Assembly: GCF_001613305.1 (NCBI RefSeq)
Contig: NZ_BDCC01000020.1
Span: 1 to 64,000, forward strand
Reading direction: 5' to 3'
Length of the DNA stretch: 64,000 bases
Origin: Nocardia vaccinii NBRC 15922
Lineage (GTDB): Bacteria > Actinomycetota > Actinomycetes > Mycobacteriales > Mycobacteriaceae
In this document: one piece after another, positions 39,373 to 48,983 of the stretch
How the letters are laid out: each line of letters begins with the position of its first letter
Position numbering within the stretch: position 1 is the first letter of the stretch
The notes under the pieces: model-generated
The model's input: only the letters and a program-made list of their open reading frames with translations
Databases searched by the model: none
Told to the model about the DNA's origin: nothing
Program-made: the position numbers and the translations under genes

Positions 39373-40530
39373 ATGTACGAACTCAATGAGAACGAGCGCG
39401 AGATCGTCGCTCTGGTCGCGGATTTCGTGGACCGCGAGGTACGGCCGGTGGCTCGGGAACTCGAGCATACGAACACGTATCCCGAGACGCTGATCGAGCA
39501 GATGAAGCAGATCGGGATCTTCGGTCTGGCGATCCCGGAGCCGTGGGGCGAGGCCGCGGTGTCGACACCGTGCTACGCGGCGGTGACCGAGGAGCTGGCG
39601 CGGGGGTGGATGAGCCTGGCCGGCGCGATGGGCGGGCACACCGTCGTGTCCAAGCTGCTGCTCACGTTCGGCACGCGGGAACAGAAGGACCGTTACCTGC
39701 CGCGAATGGCAACCGGTGAGATCCGGGCGACGATGGCGCTGACGGAGCCGAGCGGCGGCTCGGATCTGCAGGCGATGCGCACGTGGGCGCGCCGGGACGG
39801 CGGCGAGTACGTGGTGAACGGCGCGAAGACGTGGATCACGAACGCTCGCCGGTCGGACCTGGTCGCGCTGCTGTGCAAGACGGACCGGGAGGCGGAGCCG
39901 GCGCACAAGGGGGTGAGCATCCTGCTGGTGGAGAAGGGGCCGGGGTTCGAGGTGTCCCGTGATCTGCCGAAGTTGGGCTACAAGGGCGTGGAGAGCTGCG
40001 AGTTGTCGTTCACGGATTTCCGGGTGCCGGCGACGGCGCTGCTCGGCACGCAGGAGGGGCGGGGGTTCTCGCAGATGATGCGCGGGCTGGAGATCGGCCG
40101 CATCCAGGTCGCGAGCCGGGCGCTGGGGGTCGGGCGCGCGGCGCTGGACGACGCGCTGCGTTACGCGCAGGAGCGGGAGAGTTTCGGCAAGCCGATCTGG
40201 CAGCACCAGTCGGTGGGCAACTACCTGGCGGATATGGCGACGTCGCTGACCGCGGCGCGGCAGCTGGTGCAGTTCGCCGCGCGGCGGTACGAGTCCGGCG
40301 AGCGCGCGGATATGGAGGCCGGGATGGCGAAGCTGTTCGCGTCGGAGACGGCGATGAAGATCGCACTGGACGCGGTGCGGATCCACGGCGGGTTCGGCTA
40401 CTCCACGGAGTTCGATGTCGAGCGCTACTTCCGCGACGCCCCGCTGATGATCGTCGGCGAGGGCACCAACGAGATCCAGAAGGATGTCATCACGAAGCAG
40501 CTGATCAAGCGGAATCCGGTGCGCCGATGA
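39373..40530 (+). CDS. Acyl-CoA dehydrogenase
   Basis: 385 residues, full length. FAD-dependent alpha-beta oxidation of an acyl-CoA in the cytosol. Seen: the helical N-domain (IGIFGLAIPEPWG), MALTEPSGGSDLQAM, WITNA, FGKPIWQHQSV and the late IHGGFGYSTEFDVERYFRDA followed by GEGTNEIQ, where the Glu is in the catalytic position. The ATG follows GGAG by 8 nt; an open frame upstream is the end of the broken LysR gene. It is first in an operon whose genes all overlap by 4 nt. In Pseudomonas an acyl-CoA dehydrogenase accompanies the itaconate-degradation genes. Confidence 0.92.
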   Translation: MYELNENEREIVALVADFVDREVRPVARELEHTNTYPETLIEQMKQIGIFGLAIPEPWGEAAVSTPCYAAVTEELARGWMSLAGAMGGHTVVSKLLLTFGTREQKDRYLPRMATGEIRATMALTEPSGGSDLQAMRTWARRDGGEYVVNGAKTWITNARRSDLVALLCKTDREAEPAHKGVSILLVEKGPGFEVSRDLPKLGYKGVESCELSFTDFRVPATALLGTQEGRGFSQMMRGLEIGRIQVASRALGVGRAALDDALRYAQERESFGKPIWQHQSVGNYLADMATSLTAARQLVQFAARRYESGERADMEAGMAKLFASETAMKIALDAVRIHGGFGYSTEFDVERYFRDAPLMIVGEGTNEIQKDVITKQLIKRNPVRR

Positions 40531-40676
40531 GTGTCTCGATTGCCCTCACGTGGTTGTTCGTGCCCGGTGACCGGCCCGAACGGTTCGAGAAGGCCGGCGC
40601 GGTGTCGGTGGACGGAATGGTGATCGACCGTCCGGTGCTGGCCGGATCGCCCCGACAGCGAGGAGCTGATCGATGA
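40527..40676 (+). pseudogene. CitE-type CoA-ester lyase with large in-frame internal deletion
   Basis: Only 49 codons. The N-terminus, TWLFVPGDRPERFEKA, is the opening of the HpcH/HpaI-CitE lyase family; it is followed directly by GAVSVDGMVIDRPVLAGSPR, which is the C-terminal motif of the same family (normally about 230 residues later). The TIM-barrel between them, with all substrate and metal ligands, is gone. The reading frame is preserved and both ends still overlap the neighbours by ATGA, so translation coupling to the CoA-transferase gene is maintained. The encoded peptide cannot be an active lyase. Full-length relatives cleave citramalyl-, malyl- or HMG-CoA-like esters. Confidence 0.85.
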
Positions 40677-41830
40677 ATAGTCTTGCGCTGGAAGGGATTA
40701 CCGTCGTCTCGCTGGAGCAGGCAGTGGCGGCCCCGTTCGCCGGCCGCCAGCTCGCGGACCTCGGGGCCCGGGTGATCAAGGTGGAGCGCCCGGGGACAGG
40801 CGATTTCGCCCGCGGGTACGACCGCACGGTGCACGGCGAATCGAGCTACTTCGTGTGGCTCAACCGGGGCAAGGAGAGCGTCGAGCTGGACATCAAGGAG
40901 CCCGCCGACCGGGCGGTGCTCGACGCGATGATCGCCGGCGCGGACGTGCTGGTGCAGAACTTGATCCCGGGTTCGATGGACCGCCTCGGCCTCGGCCCGG
41001 ACGCGGTACGGGAACGTCACCCCGGGCTGATCTACTGCTCGATCTCCGGCTACGGTCCGGACGGCCCCTACCGCGACAAGAAGGCCTACGACCTGCTGGT
41101 CCAATGCGAGACCGGTGTCGTCGCCTCGACCGGCACCGCGGACGAGCCGGCGAAGGCGGGGATCTCGATCGCGGACATCGCGACCGGCATGTACGCGTAC
41201 GCCGGGATCCTCGCCGCGCTGTACGAGCGCGAGCGCACCGGTATCGGCGCAACCCTCGACGTCGCGATGCTGGACGCGTTGGGCGAGTGGGCGATGCAGC
41301 CCGCGTACTACGGCATGTACGGCCCGCAGGAGCCGCGTCGCACCGGCGCCCGGCATGCGTCCATCGCCCCGTACGGGCCGTACCGGACGGGTGCGGGCGT
41401 CGTCTTCCTCGGCATCCAGAACGACCGCGAATGGAAGACCTTCTGCACCACCGTGATCGGCCGGCCCGAGCTGACCGACGATCCTCGATTCGCACACAAC
41501 CCCGAGCGAGTCGCCAACGACGCGCAGATCACCGAGATCCTCGAGCAAGCGTTCTCCACCTGCACCGCGGACGCGCTGGTGGCGACCCTCGACGCCGCCG
41601 GCATCGCGTGCGCCCGGATGCGCACCCCCGCCGAGTTCGTCGCCCACCCACAGCTCGCCGCCCGGGACCGCTGGCGCACCGTCGATACCCCCGGCGGTCC
41701 TGTGCGCGCCCTGCTCCCACCCGTCACCGTCCGCGGCCGCGAAGCGGCCATGCGGGACGTGCCCCGCCTCGGCCGGCACAACGAATCGATCCGCGCCGAA
41801 TTCGGCGACGCACGAGAGGGCCTCCGATGA
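40673..41830 (+). CDS. CaiB/BaiF (class III) CoA-transferase
   Basis: 385 residues. Family III CoA-transferases move CoA between carboxylic acids through an Asp-bound intermediate. Here the Asp is in KKAYDLLVQ (Asp140); other marks are LADLGARVIKVERPGTGDFA, FVWLNRGKESVELDI and YCSISGYGPDGPY. With the MaoC-type hydratase and the remnant citE next to it, the best functional guess is an itaconate, mesaconate or related C4/C5-dicarboxylate:CoA transferase. Its ATG overlaps the end of the citE remnant, and its stop overlaps the next gene. Confidence 0.9.
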   Translation: MNSLALEGITVVSLEQAVAAPFAGRQLADLGARVIKVERPGTGDFARGYDRTVHGESSYFVWLNRGKESVELDIKEPADRAVLDAMIAGADVLVQNLIPGSMDRLGLGPDAVRERHPGLIYCSISGYGPDGPYRDKKAYDLLVQCETGVVASTGTADEPAKAGISIADIATGMYAYAGILAALYERERTGIGATLDVAMLDALGEWAMQPAYYGMYGPQEPRRTGARHASIAPYGPYRTGAGVVFLGIQNDREWKTFCTTVIGRPELTDDPRFAHNPERVANDAQITEILEQAFSTCTADALVATLDAAGIACARMRTPAEFVAHPQLAARDRWRTVDTPGGPVRALLPPVTVRGREAAMRDVPRLGRHNESIRAEFGDAREGLR

Positions 41831-42636
41831 CGACCGTCGAACGCACCGAGACTCTCACCGCCGGCCCCGCCGAGGGCCTTGCCGGGCTACTCGGCGTCAC
41901 CACGCCCGATTTGGAGGGGGCGGAGGGGCTGCCGCTGACCTGGCACTGGGTGTACCTGCTCGATCGGCCGTCGCAGGCCGACCTCGGCCCCGACGGCCAC
42001 CCCGTCCGCAACACCGTGCCGACCCCGCCGGAACCAGGTCGCCGGCGCATGTGGGCCGGTGGCCAGGTCCGCTCCCTCGCGCCGCTACGGATCGGCGTGC
42101 TCGCGACGCGCCGCACCTCCGTCGAGGCCGTCACCGAGAAGCAGGGCAGGACGGGGCGACTGACGTTCGTCACCGTCCGCCACCACATCCTGCAATGCGG
42201 CGACGTCGTCGTCGACGAACGTCAGGACATCGTCTACCGCGACGTGCCCGCAATCACGCAACCCCCGGCGACCGAGACGGGACCCGAGGTCCCCGCCGCG
42301 GATGGCGAGTGGCAGATCCCCGTCAGCCCCACCCTGCTGTTCCGCTACTCGGCGTTGACCTACAACGGGCACCGCATCCACTACGACCGCGAGTACGCCC
42401 GCGAGACCGAAGGCTATCCGGGCCTGCTCACGCACGGCCCGCTGCAAGCCACCGCGATGGCCGAGGCCGCCCGTGCCCGCGGCGCCGCGGGCACCGTCTT
42501 CGACTACCGTCTGCAGTCACCGCTGTACGACTTCCAGGGCCTGGTGGTCGCGGCGAACGCGGGCGACGACCACACCTGGCAGGTCGCAGCCCGCGACCTC
42601 GCCGGTCGGCGGACCGCAACCGGCACAGTTCGCTGA
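41827..42636 (+). CDS. MaoC-like double hot-dog hydratase (mesaconyl-C4-/itaconyl-CoA hydratase type)
   Basis: 269 residues with an N-terminal FAS1-like dehydratase hot dog (WHWVYLLDRPSQADLG; MWAGGQVRSLAPLRIG) and a C-terminal hot dog containing the hydratase motif YNGHRIHYDREYA and GLLTHGPLQA. This architecture is that of mesaconyl-C4-CoA hydratase and of the itaconyl-CoA hydratase (Ich). It would add water to an unsaturated dicarboxyl-CoA to make a citramalyl-type ester, the substrate of the lyase whose gene is broken here. Last gene of the operon; the 4-nt overlap couples it to the transferase. Confidence 0.85.
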   Translation: MTTVERTETLTAGPAEGLAGLLGVTTPDLEGAEGLPLTWHWVYLLDRPSQADLGPDGHPVRNTVPTPPEPGRRRMWAGGQVRSLAPLRIGVLATRRTSVEAVTEKQGRTGRLTFVTVRHHILQCGDVVVDERQDIVYRDVPAITQPPATETGPEVPAADGEWQIPVSPTLLFRYSALTYNGHRIHYDREYARETEGYPGLLTHGPLQATAMAEAARARGAAGTVFDYRLQSPLYDFQGLVVAANAGDDHTWQVAARDLAGRRTATGTVR

Positions 42637-42827
42637 CGATCGGGCGGCTCGGATGCCGCGTCGCCGCAGCGCGGGCGGCATTCGTGCGAGCACCTCTCCG
42701 CCGAAGATCGCCGCGATGCGTCGATGGTTCGACGAGCCGACCTGATCCGACAGTGAAGCCGATCCACCGGTGTGCGCAGGCCCGCCGAATCGCGGGGTGC
42801 GAACCTCTCACCGGCCGCAGACGACTC

Positions 42828-42895
42828 GACCCGCACCGCGATGATCACAGCGATCATTGCGGTGCGGGTCGTGGTCCGTGTGCCTACTGCGGACC
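42828..42895. terminator. Strong bidirectional terminator before glnA1
   Basis: A 19-bp stem (42828-42846 with 42852-42870, one G:U) around a 5-nt loop, followed by a second hairpin GGTCCG (42873-42878) / CGGACC (42890-42895). It sits between the convergent acyl-CoA operon and glnA1. The rest of the gap 42637-42930 shows no gene. Confidence 0.8.
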
Positions 42896-42930
42896 GGGAA
42901 TCCGAACCCGCAGGTCAGCCACACAAAGGC

Positions 42931-44367
<1,437 letters not shown>

Positions 44368-44738
44368 TTGTACTCCTTACGGATCGGTTCCCAGCCCGTA
44401 CCGATTGCTGGGTATCGCTGCTTGACGGTATGGATGCGGTGTTTCCCGACAATCAAGGCTGTGTTTCGCCAGTGTTACACGTACTGCTGGGCGGCCTGCG
44501 CGCCTCCCCGGCATACCGGGTGGTACGGATATCGCACGGCTGTGCGCGACCAGCAGGAATATCCTGCCATCGCGGGCTGGGGTGCGGGTGTACCGGTTGC
44601 GGAAAAATGTGGCCGATCTCTCGGCGGGAAAATATTGTGTCCGGCGAGGGGATTTCCGGCAAACTCCGCGTGGTACCGGCGGTAGCGGCAGGTCCGGGCC
44701 GCCGGTACCGCGGGCGGGGCCGTGGCTACGCTGAATAC
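44368..44738. promoter_or_regulatory. Divergent region between glnA1 and the RDD gene
   Basis: About 370 nt without a gene. It contains the glnA1 GlnR operator (44441-44478). The remainder is ordinary, with a short AT-rich patch (GGGAAAATATTGTG, about 44628) that could be promoter for the RDD gene. Confidence 0.5.
44441..44478 (-). promoter_or_regulatory. GlnR operator upstream of glnA1
   Basis: Read on the minus strand the boxes are GTAAC, then GAAAC, then TTGAT, then GAAAC, each separated by exactly 6 nt. This matches the actinobacterial GlnR pattern GTnAC-N6-GAAAC repeated twice; only the third box is degenerate. It lies about 75-110 nt before the glnA1 start, the usual place for GlnR activation under nitrogen limitation. 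Confidence 0.85.
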
Positions 44739-45341
44739 ATGGCACGTATCACCGGTTCCTGGCTTTCGGGGCCCCACGCGGCGGACTCCGGGCGGCCGCT
44801 GCCGGACGAATATCCGGGCAAGCTGCTGGGACTGCCGAAATCCGGTGTGGGCTCGCTGGCGCCGATGTCGCGACGCATCGTGGGCATGTTCGTCGACTGG
44901 ATCATCGCCACCGGTATCGCGGCGCTGATCGTCCGGCCCGATCCCGCGCGCATCATCGCCCGCGCACATGTCGCTGCCGGCCAGCAGCCGCCGACGAACT
45001 TCGAGGCCGTCACCAGCGCCCTGTCCACGCCGACCTTCCTGGTGTGGTTCGTCCTCGGCGTCGCCACGGTGACGCTGTTCGGCTTCACCCCGGGGCAGTA
45101 CTTCCTGCGGATGCGGGTGGTGCGCGTCGACGTCATCGAGGCGCTCGCGGAGCAGGGCAAGAAGGGCGCCGACTCTCGCGGCGAAACCAAGCCGCCCGGT
45201 TTCGATGCCGCCGTCGGCTTCGTGCGCGCCCTGGTCCGTCAGGTGCTGCTCATCTTCGTGGTTCCGGCGCTCTTCGCCGACTCGGACGGCCGCGGCATGC
45301 ACGACCGCGCCACCGGAACGGGTCTGGCGCGTTCCCGTTGA
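44739..45341 (+). CDS. RDD family membrane protein
   Basis: 200 residues. The RDD domain signature is present: MSRRIVGMFVDWIIATGIAAL (first helix with the R..D motif), a second hydrophobic segment TFLVWFVLGVATVTLFGFTP, GQYFLRMRVVRVD and a final LVRQVLLIFVVPALFADSDG. Such proteins are small inner-membrane proteins of unknown function, some implicated in ion transport. It corresponds in position to the RDD gene next to glnA1 in mycobacteria (Rv2219A). The stop lies within a 15-bp tandem repeat. Confidence 0.88.
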   Translation: MARITGSWLSGPHAADSGRPLPDEYPGKLLGLPKSGVGSLAPMSRRIVGMFVDWIIATGIAALIVRPDPARIIARAHVAAGQQPPTNFEAVTSALSTPTFLVWFVLGVATVTLFGFTPGQYFLRMRVVRVDVIEALAEQGKKGADSRGETKPPGFDAAVGFVRALVRQVLLIFVVPALFADSDGRGMHDRATGTGLARSR

Positions 45342-45361
45342 GCGACTTCCCGTTGAGCGAC
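45332..45361 (+). repeat. 15-bp tandem duplication across the RDD stop codon
   Basis: TTCCCGTTGAGCGAC occurs twice in direct succession (45332-45346 and 45347-45361); the first copy carries the TGA of the RDD gene. It looks like a recent slippage duplication with no effect on the protein. Confidence 0.8.
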
Positions 45362-45381
45362 TGAGCGCCCCGACGGACGAC

Positions 45382-46131
45382 TCAGCTGCGGCGGCGGACG
45401 GTGCGCTGGACGCCGCGCATCTTCGCGCCGCCGGGCAGCGGGCCCTTGGGCAGGGCCGGGCCGCCGCGGGTGGCCAGGGCCGACAGACGGCCCTCGATCA
45501 GGTCCATGCGCTTGGGGTCGATGTTGCGGGGGAGTTTGGTGAGGTAGCGCTGCAGGTTCTTGAGCGGGACCTGGCCCTCCTCGTTACCGATGACGACGTC
45601 GTAGATCGGGGTGTCGCCGACCAGGCGGGCGGTCTTCTTCTTCTCCTGGGCGAGCAGCGATTTGATCCGATGCGGGGAGCCCTCGGCGACCAGGATGACG
45701 CCGGGCAGGCCGATCACCCGGTGCACCGCGTCGAGCTGCGCGGTGGCGGCGACGGCCTGGGTGGGCCGCCACTTACCCTGCAGGTTGTCCAGCACCCACC
45801 ACGCCGCACCGGGTTGATCGTCCATCCGGGCGTACGCGTTCTTCTGGGCGCGGCGGCCGAAGATGATGAACGCCACCAGACCGCCCAGCACGAGGCCGAT
45901 CGGCAACAGATACCACTGCATGTGCACGAGCAGGCCGATGACCAGCAGGATCACGGTGATGCCGACGAAGGCGCCGATCATCAGGGGCAGCAGCAGCTTG
46001 TCTTCCTTGCGCTGCATCTGGAACACCTGCCAGAGCTGCTTGCGTCGCTCCTTGGACGCCTGCTTGCGCGCCGCCTTCTCCGCGGCCTTCGCTTCCTTCG
46101 ACGGCTTGGCGCCGCCCTTGCCTGCTGCCAT
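45382..46131 (-). CDS. DUF4191 family membrane protein (Rv2219 homologue)
   Basis: 249 residues: a lysine- and alanine-rich N-terminus (KEAKAAEKAARKQASKERRK), two adjacent membrane helices (LLLPLMIGAFVGITVILLVI; WYLLPIGLVLGGLVAFIIFG) and a soluble domain (WWVLDNLQGKWRPTQAVAA; LPGVILVAEG) ending in a basic tail. This is the conserved actinobacterial DUF4191 protein that lies between lipA and glnA1 in mycobacteria. Function unknown. It converges on the RDD gene. Confidence 0.88.
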   Translation of the reverse strand: MAAGKGGAKPSKEAKAAEKAARKQASKERRKQLWQVFQMQRKEDKLLLPLMIGAFVGITVILLVIGLLVHMQWYLLPIGLVLGGLVAFIIFGRRAQKNAYARMDDQPGAAWWVLDNLQGKWRPTQAVAATAQLDAVHRVIGLPGVILVAEGSPHRIKSLLAQEKKKTARLVGDTPIYDVVIGNEEGQVPLKNLQRYLTKLPRNIDPKRMDLIEGRLSALATRGGPALPKGPLPGGAKMRGVQRTVRRRS

Positions 46132-46224
46132 GGTTCTCAGAATAGTGTGCGGTGATCGGCGATGACGCACCGGTGAGCGGGGCGCGGGCGGGAGTGCATC
46201 GGTGCGGCCCGGTTCACCCGGTGC

Positions 46225-48438
46225 TCACGCCGAGACGTGCGCCTGCGTGCGGATCGAGTCCGCCAGCTGATGGGGCATCGCCTCGTGCCGGGCGTAGCCG
46301 CGAGTGAACTGCGCCGCGCCGTGCGCGAGGGAGCGCAGATCGATGGCGTACCGGTCGAGTTCGAGTTCGGGAACCTCGGCGCGGATCACCGTGCGCGCAC
46401 CGGACGTCGGTTCGGTACCCAGCACGCGGCCGCGGCGGCTGGACAGATCGCTCAGGACCGTGCCGACATGCTCGTCCGGAACCGTGACGCTCACCTCGGC
46501 GATCGGTTCGAGCAGATCCAGCCGGGCGGCGGCCGCGGCTTCGCGCAGGGCCAGCGCGCCGGCGGTCTGGAAGGCCGCATCGGAGGAGTCGACCGAATGC
46601 GCCTTACCGTCGAACAACGTCACCCGCACATCCACCAGCGGATAACCGGTCGTCACACCGCGTGCCGCTTGCGCCCGGACTCCCTTCTCCACCGACGGAA
46701 TGAACTGTCGCGGAACCACTCCGCCCACGACCTTGTCGACGAACTCGATTCCCGAACCCTCCGGCAGCGGATCCACCTCGATCTCACAGATCGCGTACTG
46801 GCCGTGTCCGCCGGACTGTTTGACGTGCCGCCCGCGCCCGGGTGCGCTGGAGGCGAACGTCTCCCGCAGCGCCACCTGGTGATCAATGAGATCCACCTGC
46901 ACCCCGAATCGCGACCGCAGCCGCTCCAGCGCGACGTCGCGGTGCGCCTCGCCGAGACACCACAGCACCAGCTGGTGGGTGTGGCCGTTCTGTTCCAGGT
47001 GGATCGCCGGATCCTCGGCCACGAGCCGGGCCAGCCCCTGCGAGAGTTTGTCCTCGTCGGCCTTGCTGTGCGCCCGCACCGCGACCGGCAGCAGCGGCTC
47101 GGGCATCGGCCACGGCTCGATCAGCAGCGGAGAATCCTTCTGCGACAGCGTATCTCCGGTCTCGGCATGCCCGAGTTTGGTGACGCAGGCGATATCGCCG
47201 GCCACCGCCTCCCCGACCGGGCGCTGCTGCTTGCCGAACGGGGCCGAGATCGCGCCGACCCGCTCGTCCGCATCGTGATCGGGTTCGGGCTCGCCGTGCC
47301 CGCCGGGGGTGTGGCCCCAGACGTGCACCGTCTCGTCCGGGCGCAGCGTGCCCGCGAACACTCGCACCAGCGAGAGCCTGCCGACGTACGGATCGGAGGT
47401 CGTGCGGATCACCTCCGCGGCCAGTGGCGCGGTGGGATCGCAGGACAGCGGCGTGGGTGCGGAACCGTTGCCCGGACATGCCGCCGCCACCGGATGTTCC
47501 GCGGGCGTCGGGAATCCGCGGGTGATCAGATCGAGCACCTCGACCATGCCCAGTCCCTCGCGCGCCCCCTCGGGTGGCGGCGCGGCGATCAGGATCGGAT
47601 GGAAGGTGCCGCGCGCCACCGCTCGCTCCAGATCGGGGACGAGGGTGTCGAGATCGATCTCCTCACCCTCCAGGTAGCGGTTCATCAGGGTCTCGTCCTC
47701 GCTCTCGGCGATGATCCCCTCGATGAGTTGCCCGCGCGCCTGTTCGATCAACGCCGCCTGCTCCGGGGTGGCCTCGGCGCGGGTGTGCTCGCCCGCGGAA
47801 TAGTCGAAGACCCGCTGGGTGAGCAGATCGATCAGGCCGGTCACCGGGCGGTGCCCGTCCGCTCCGGCCTTCCCGTATACCGGAAGATGCAGGGGCAGAA
47901 CGCTTTCGGTCACACCGCCGCCGAGCATTTCGCGGCAGGTGCGCGTCATGTCGTCGAAATCGGCGCGGGCGGCATCCAGATGGGTGATCACCAGGGCGCG
48001 AGGCATGCCGACGGCCGCGCACTCCTCCCACAGTGCCAAGGTCTGCCCGCCGACGCCCTCGGCTCCCGCGGCGGCCGAGACTATGAAAAGGGCCGCGTCC
48101 GCTGCGCGCAGACCGGCCCTCAACTCGCCGACGAAATCGGCATATCCCGGTGTGTCCACCAGGTTCACCTTGATCCCGTCCCAGGCGACCGGCACCACCG
48201 ACAGCTGCACCGACCGGTGCTGGCGTTGTTCGATGTCGTCATAGTCCGAGACACAGGTGCCGTCCTCGACCCGACCCGCCCGGGTGAGCGCGCCGGTGGC
48301 GACTGCGAGCGCCTCCACCAGCGTCGTCTTCCCGGAACCCGGATGCCCGACCAGCACCACATTGCGAATGTCCTCGGGCCGGTCGGCGGTGACCGCTTTG
48401 CCATTGGACCCGGCGGTTGTGCTCGCTCTCTCGACCAT
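46225..48438 (-). CDS. fusA2: Elongation factor G-like protein, EF-G2
   Basis: 737 residues with all five EF-G-type domains. GTPase motifs: P-loop GHPGSGKTT, switch II DTPGYADF; the NKxD motif reads THLD, an unusual form at the guanine-specificity site. The C-terminal domains IV-V (YAICEIEVDPLPEGSG; LEPIAEVSVTVPDEHVGTVL) are also complete. M. tuberculosis has a similar FusA2 (Rv0120c). These paralogues bind ribosomes but their role in translation is not clear; some act in ribosome rescue or stress. GGGAG lies 7 nt before the ATG. It is not part of the conserved mycobacterial order here. Confidence 0.88.
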   Translation of the reverse strand: MVERASTTAGSNGKAVTADRPEDIRNVVLVGHPGSGKTTLVEALAVATGALTRAGRVEDGTCVSDYDDIEQRQHRSVQLSVVPVAWDGIKVNLVDTPGYADFVGELRAGLRAADAALFIVSAAAGAEGVGGQTLALWEECAAVGMPRALVITHLDAARADFDDMTRTCREMLGGGVTESVLPLHLPVYGKAGADGHRPVTGLIDLLTQRVFDYSAGEHTRAEATPEQAALIEQARGQLIEGIIAESEDETLMNRYLEGEEIDLDTLVPDLERAVARGTFHPILIAAPPPEGAREGLGMVEVLDLITRGFPTPAEHPVAAACPGNGSAPTPLSCDPTAPLAAEVIRTTSDPYVGRLSLVRVFAGTLRPDETVHVWGHTPGGHGEPEPDHDADERVGAISAPFGKQQRPVGEAVAGDIACVTKLGHAETGDTLSQKDSPLLIEPWPMPEPLLPVAVRAHSKADEDKLSQGLARLVAEDPAIHLEQNGHTHQLVLWCLGEAHRDVALERLRSRFGVQVDLIDHQVALRETFASSAPGRGRHVKQSGGHGQYAICEIEVDPLPEGSGIEFVDKVVGGVVPRQFIPSVEKGVRAQAARGVTTGYPLVDVRVTLFDGKAHSVDSSDAAFQTAGALALREAAAAARLDLLEPIAEVSVTVPDEHVGTVLSDLSSRRGRVLGTEPTSGARTVIRAEVPELELDRYAIDLRSLAHGAAQFTRGYARHEAMPHQLADSIRTQAHVSA

Positions 48439-48983
48439 CTGTGCTCCCGGAGTCGACACGTGTGGTTGATTTGAGCTTCCCACCGGGAACCACGATGTGT
48501 CACCCATTCGACAGATCAATCGAGTTCTCGCACCATTTCCTGCGCGATGTACGCTGCGGCCGGAGTCGCTGGTTTTCGGGCACGTGGTCCAGTGCGTTCG
48601 TCCCACCGGACCGACAGCCTCGCCTCCCGAACCGCGCTACCGGGGCGGTCGGACAATTCTCCGGCGGAACCGATGGCGGTCATGCGCCGATCACCCCCGT
48701 CTGGTCACCGCCTGCGCCATATATCAGCGGCGCCGGCTTCTCCCCGCCCGCACGTTGGGTATTCTGCGTAGTTCCGCTGCACCCCAACGACTTCCGGAAT
48801 ATTGCCGGCCCGGGCGTCGACTCGCCACTGTGCGGAATGGCTCATCGGTTCATCGACTCGAGCACTGGTGCCGTGCTGGAGTCGGGTCACCGAAGATCAG
48901 TCTTGGTGGGGGGATTCGCCTGTGGTGCAGGCACATTCGACCTGTCGAAGTTGCTGGTCCATATCTGGGCGTTGGGTGAACAG
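48439..48983. other. Intergenic region before the porin operon
   Basis: About 545 nt between divergent genes. A frame continuous with the porin is open through much of it (for example MAHRFIDSSTGAVLES at 48838), but it lacks a ribosome site and would bury the porin signal peptide, so I take it as non-coding. No clear operator or repeat was seen. GC content drops from here to about 51500. Confidence 0.4.
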
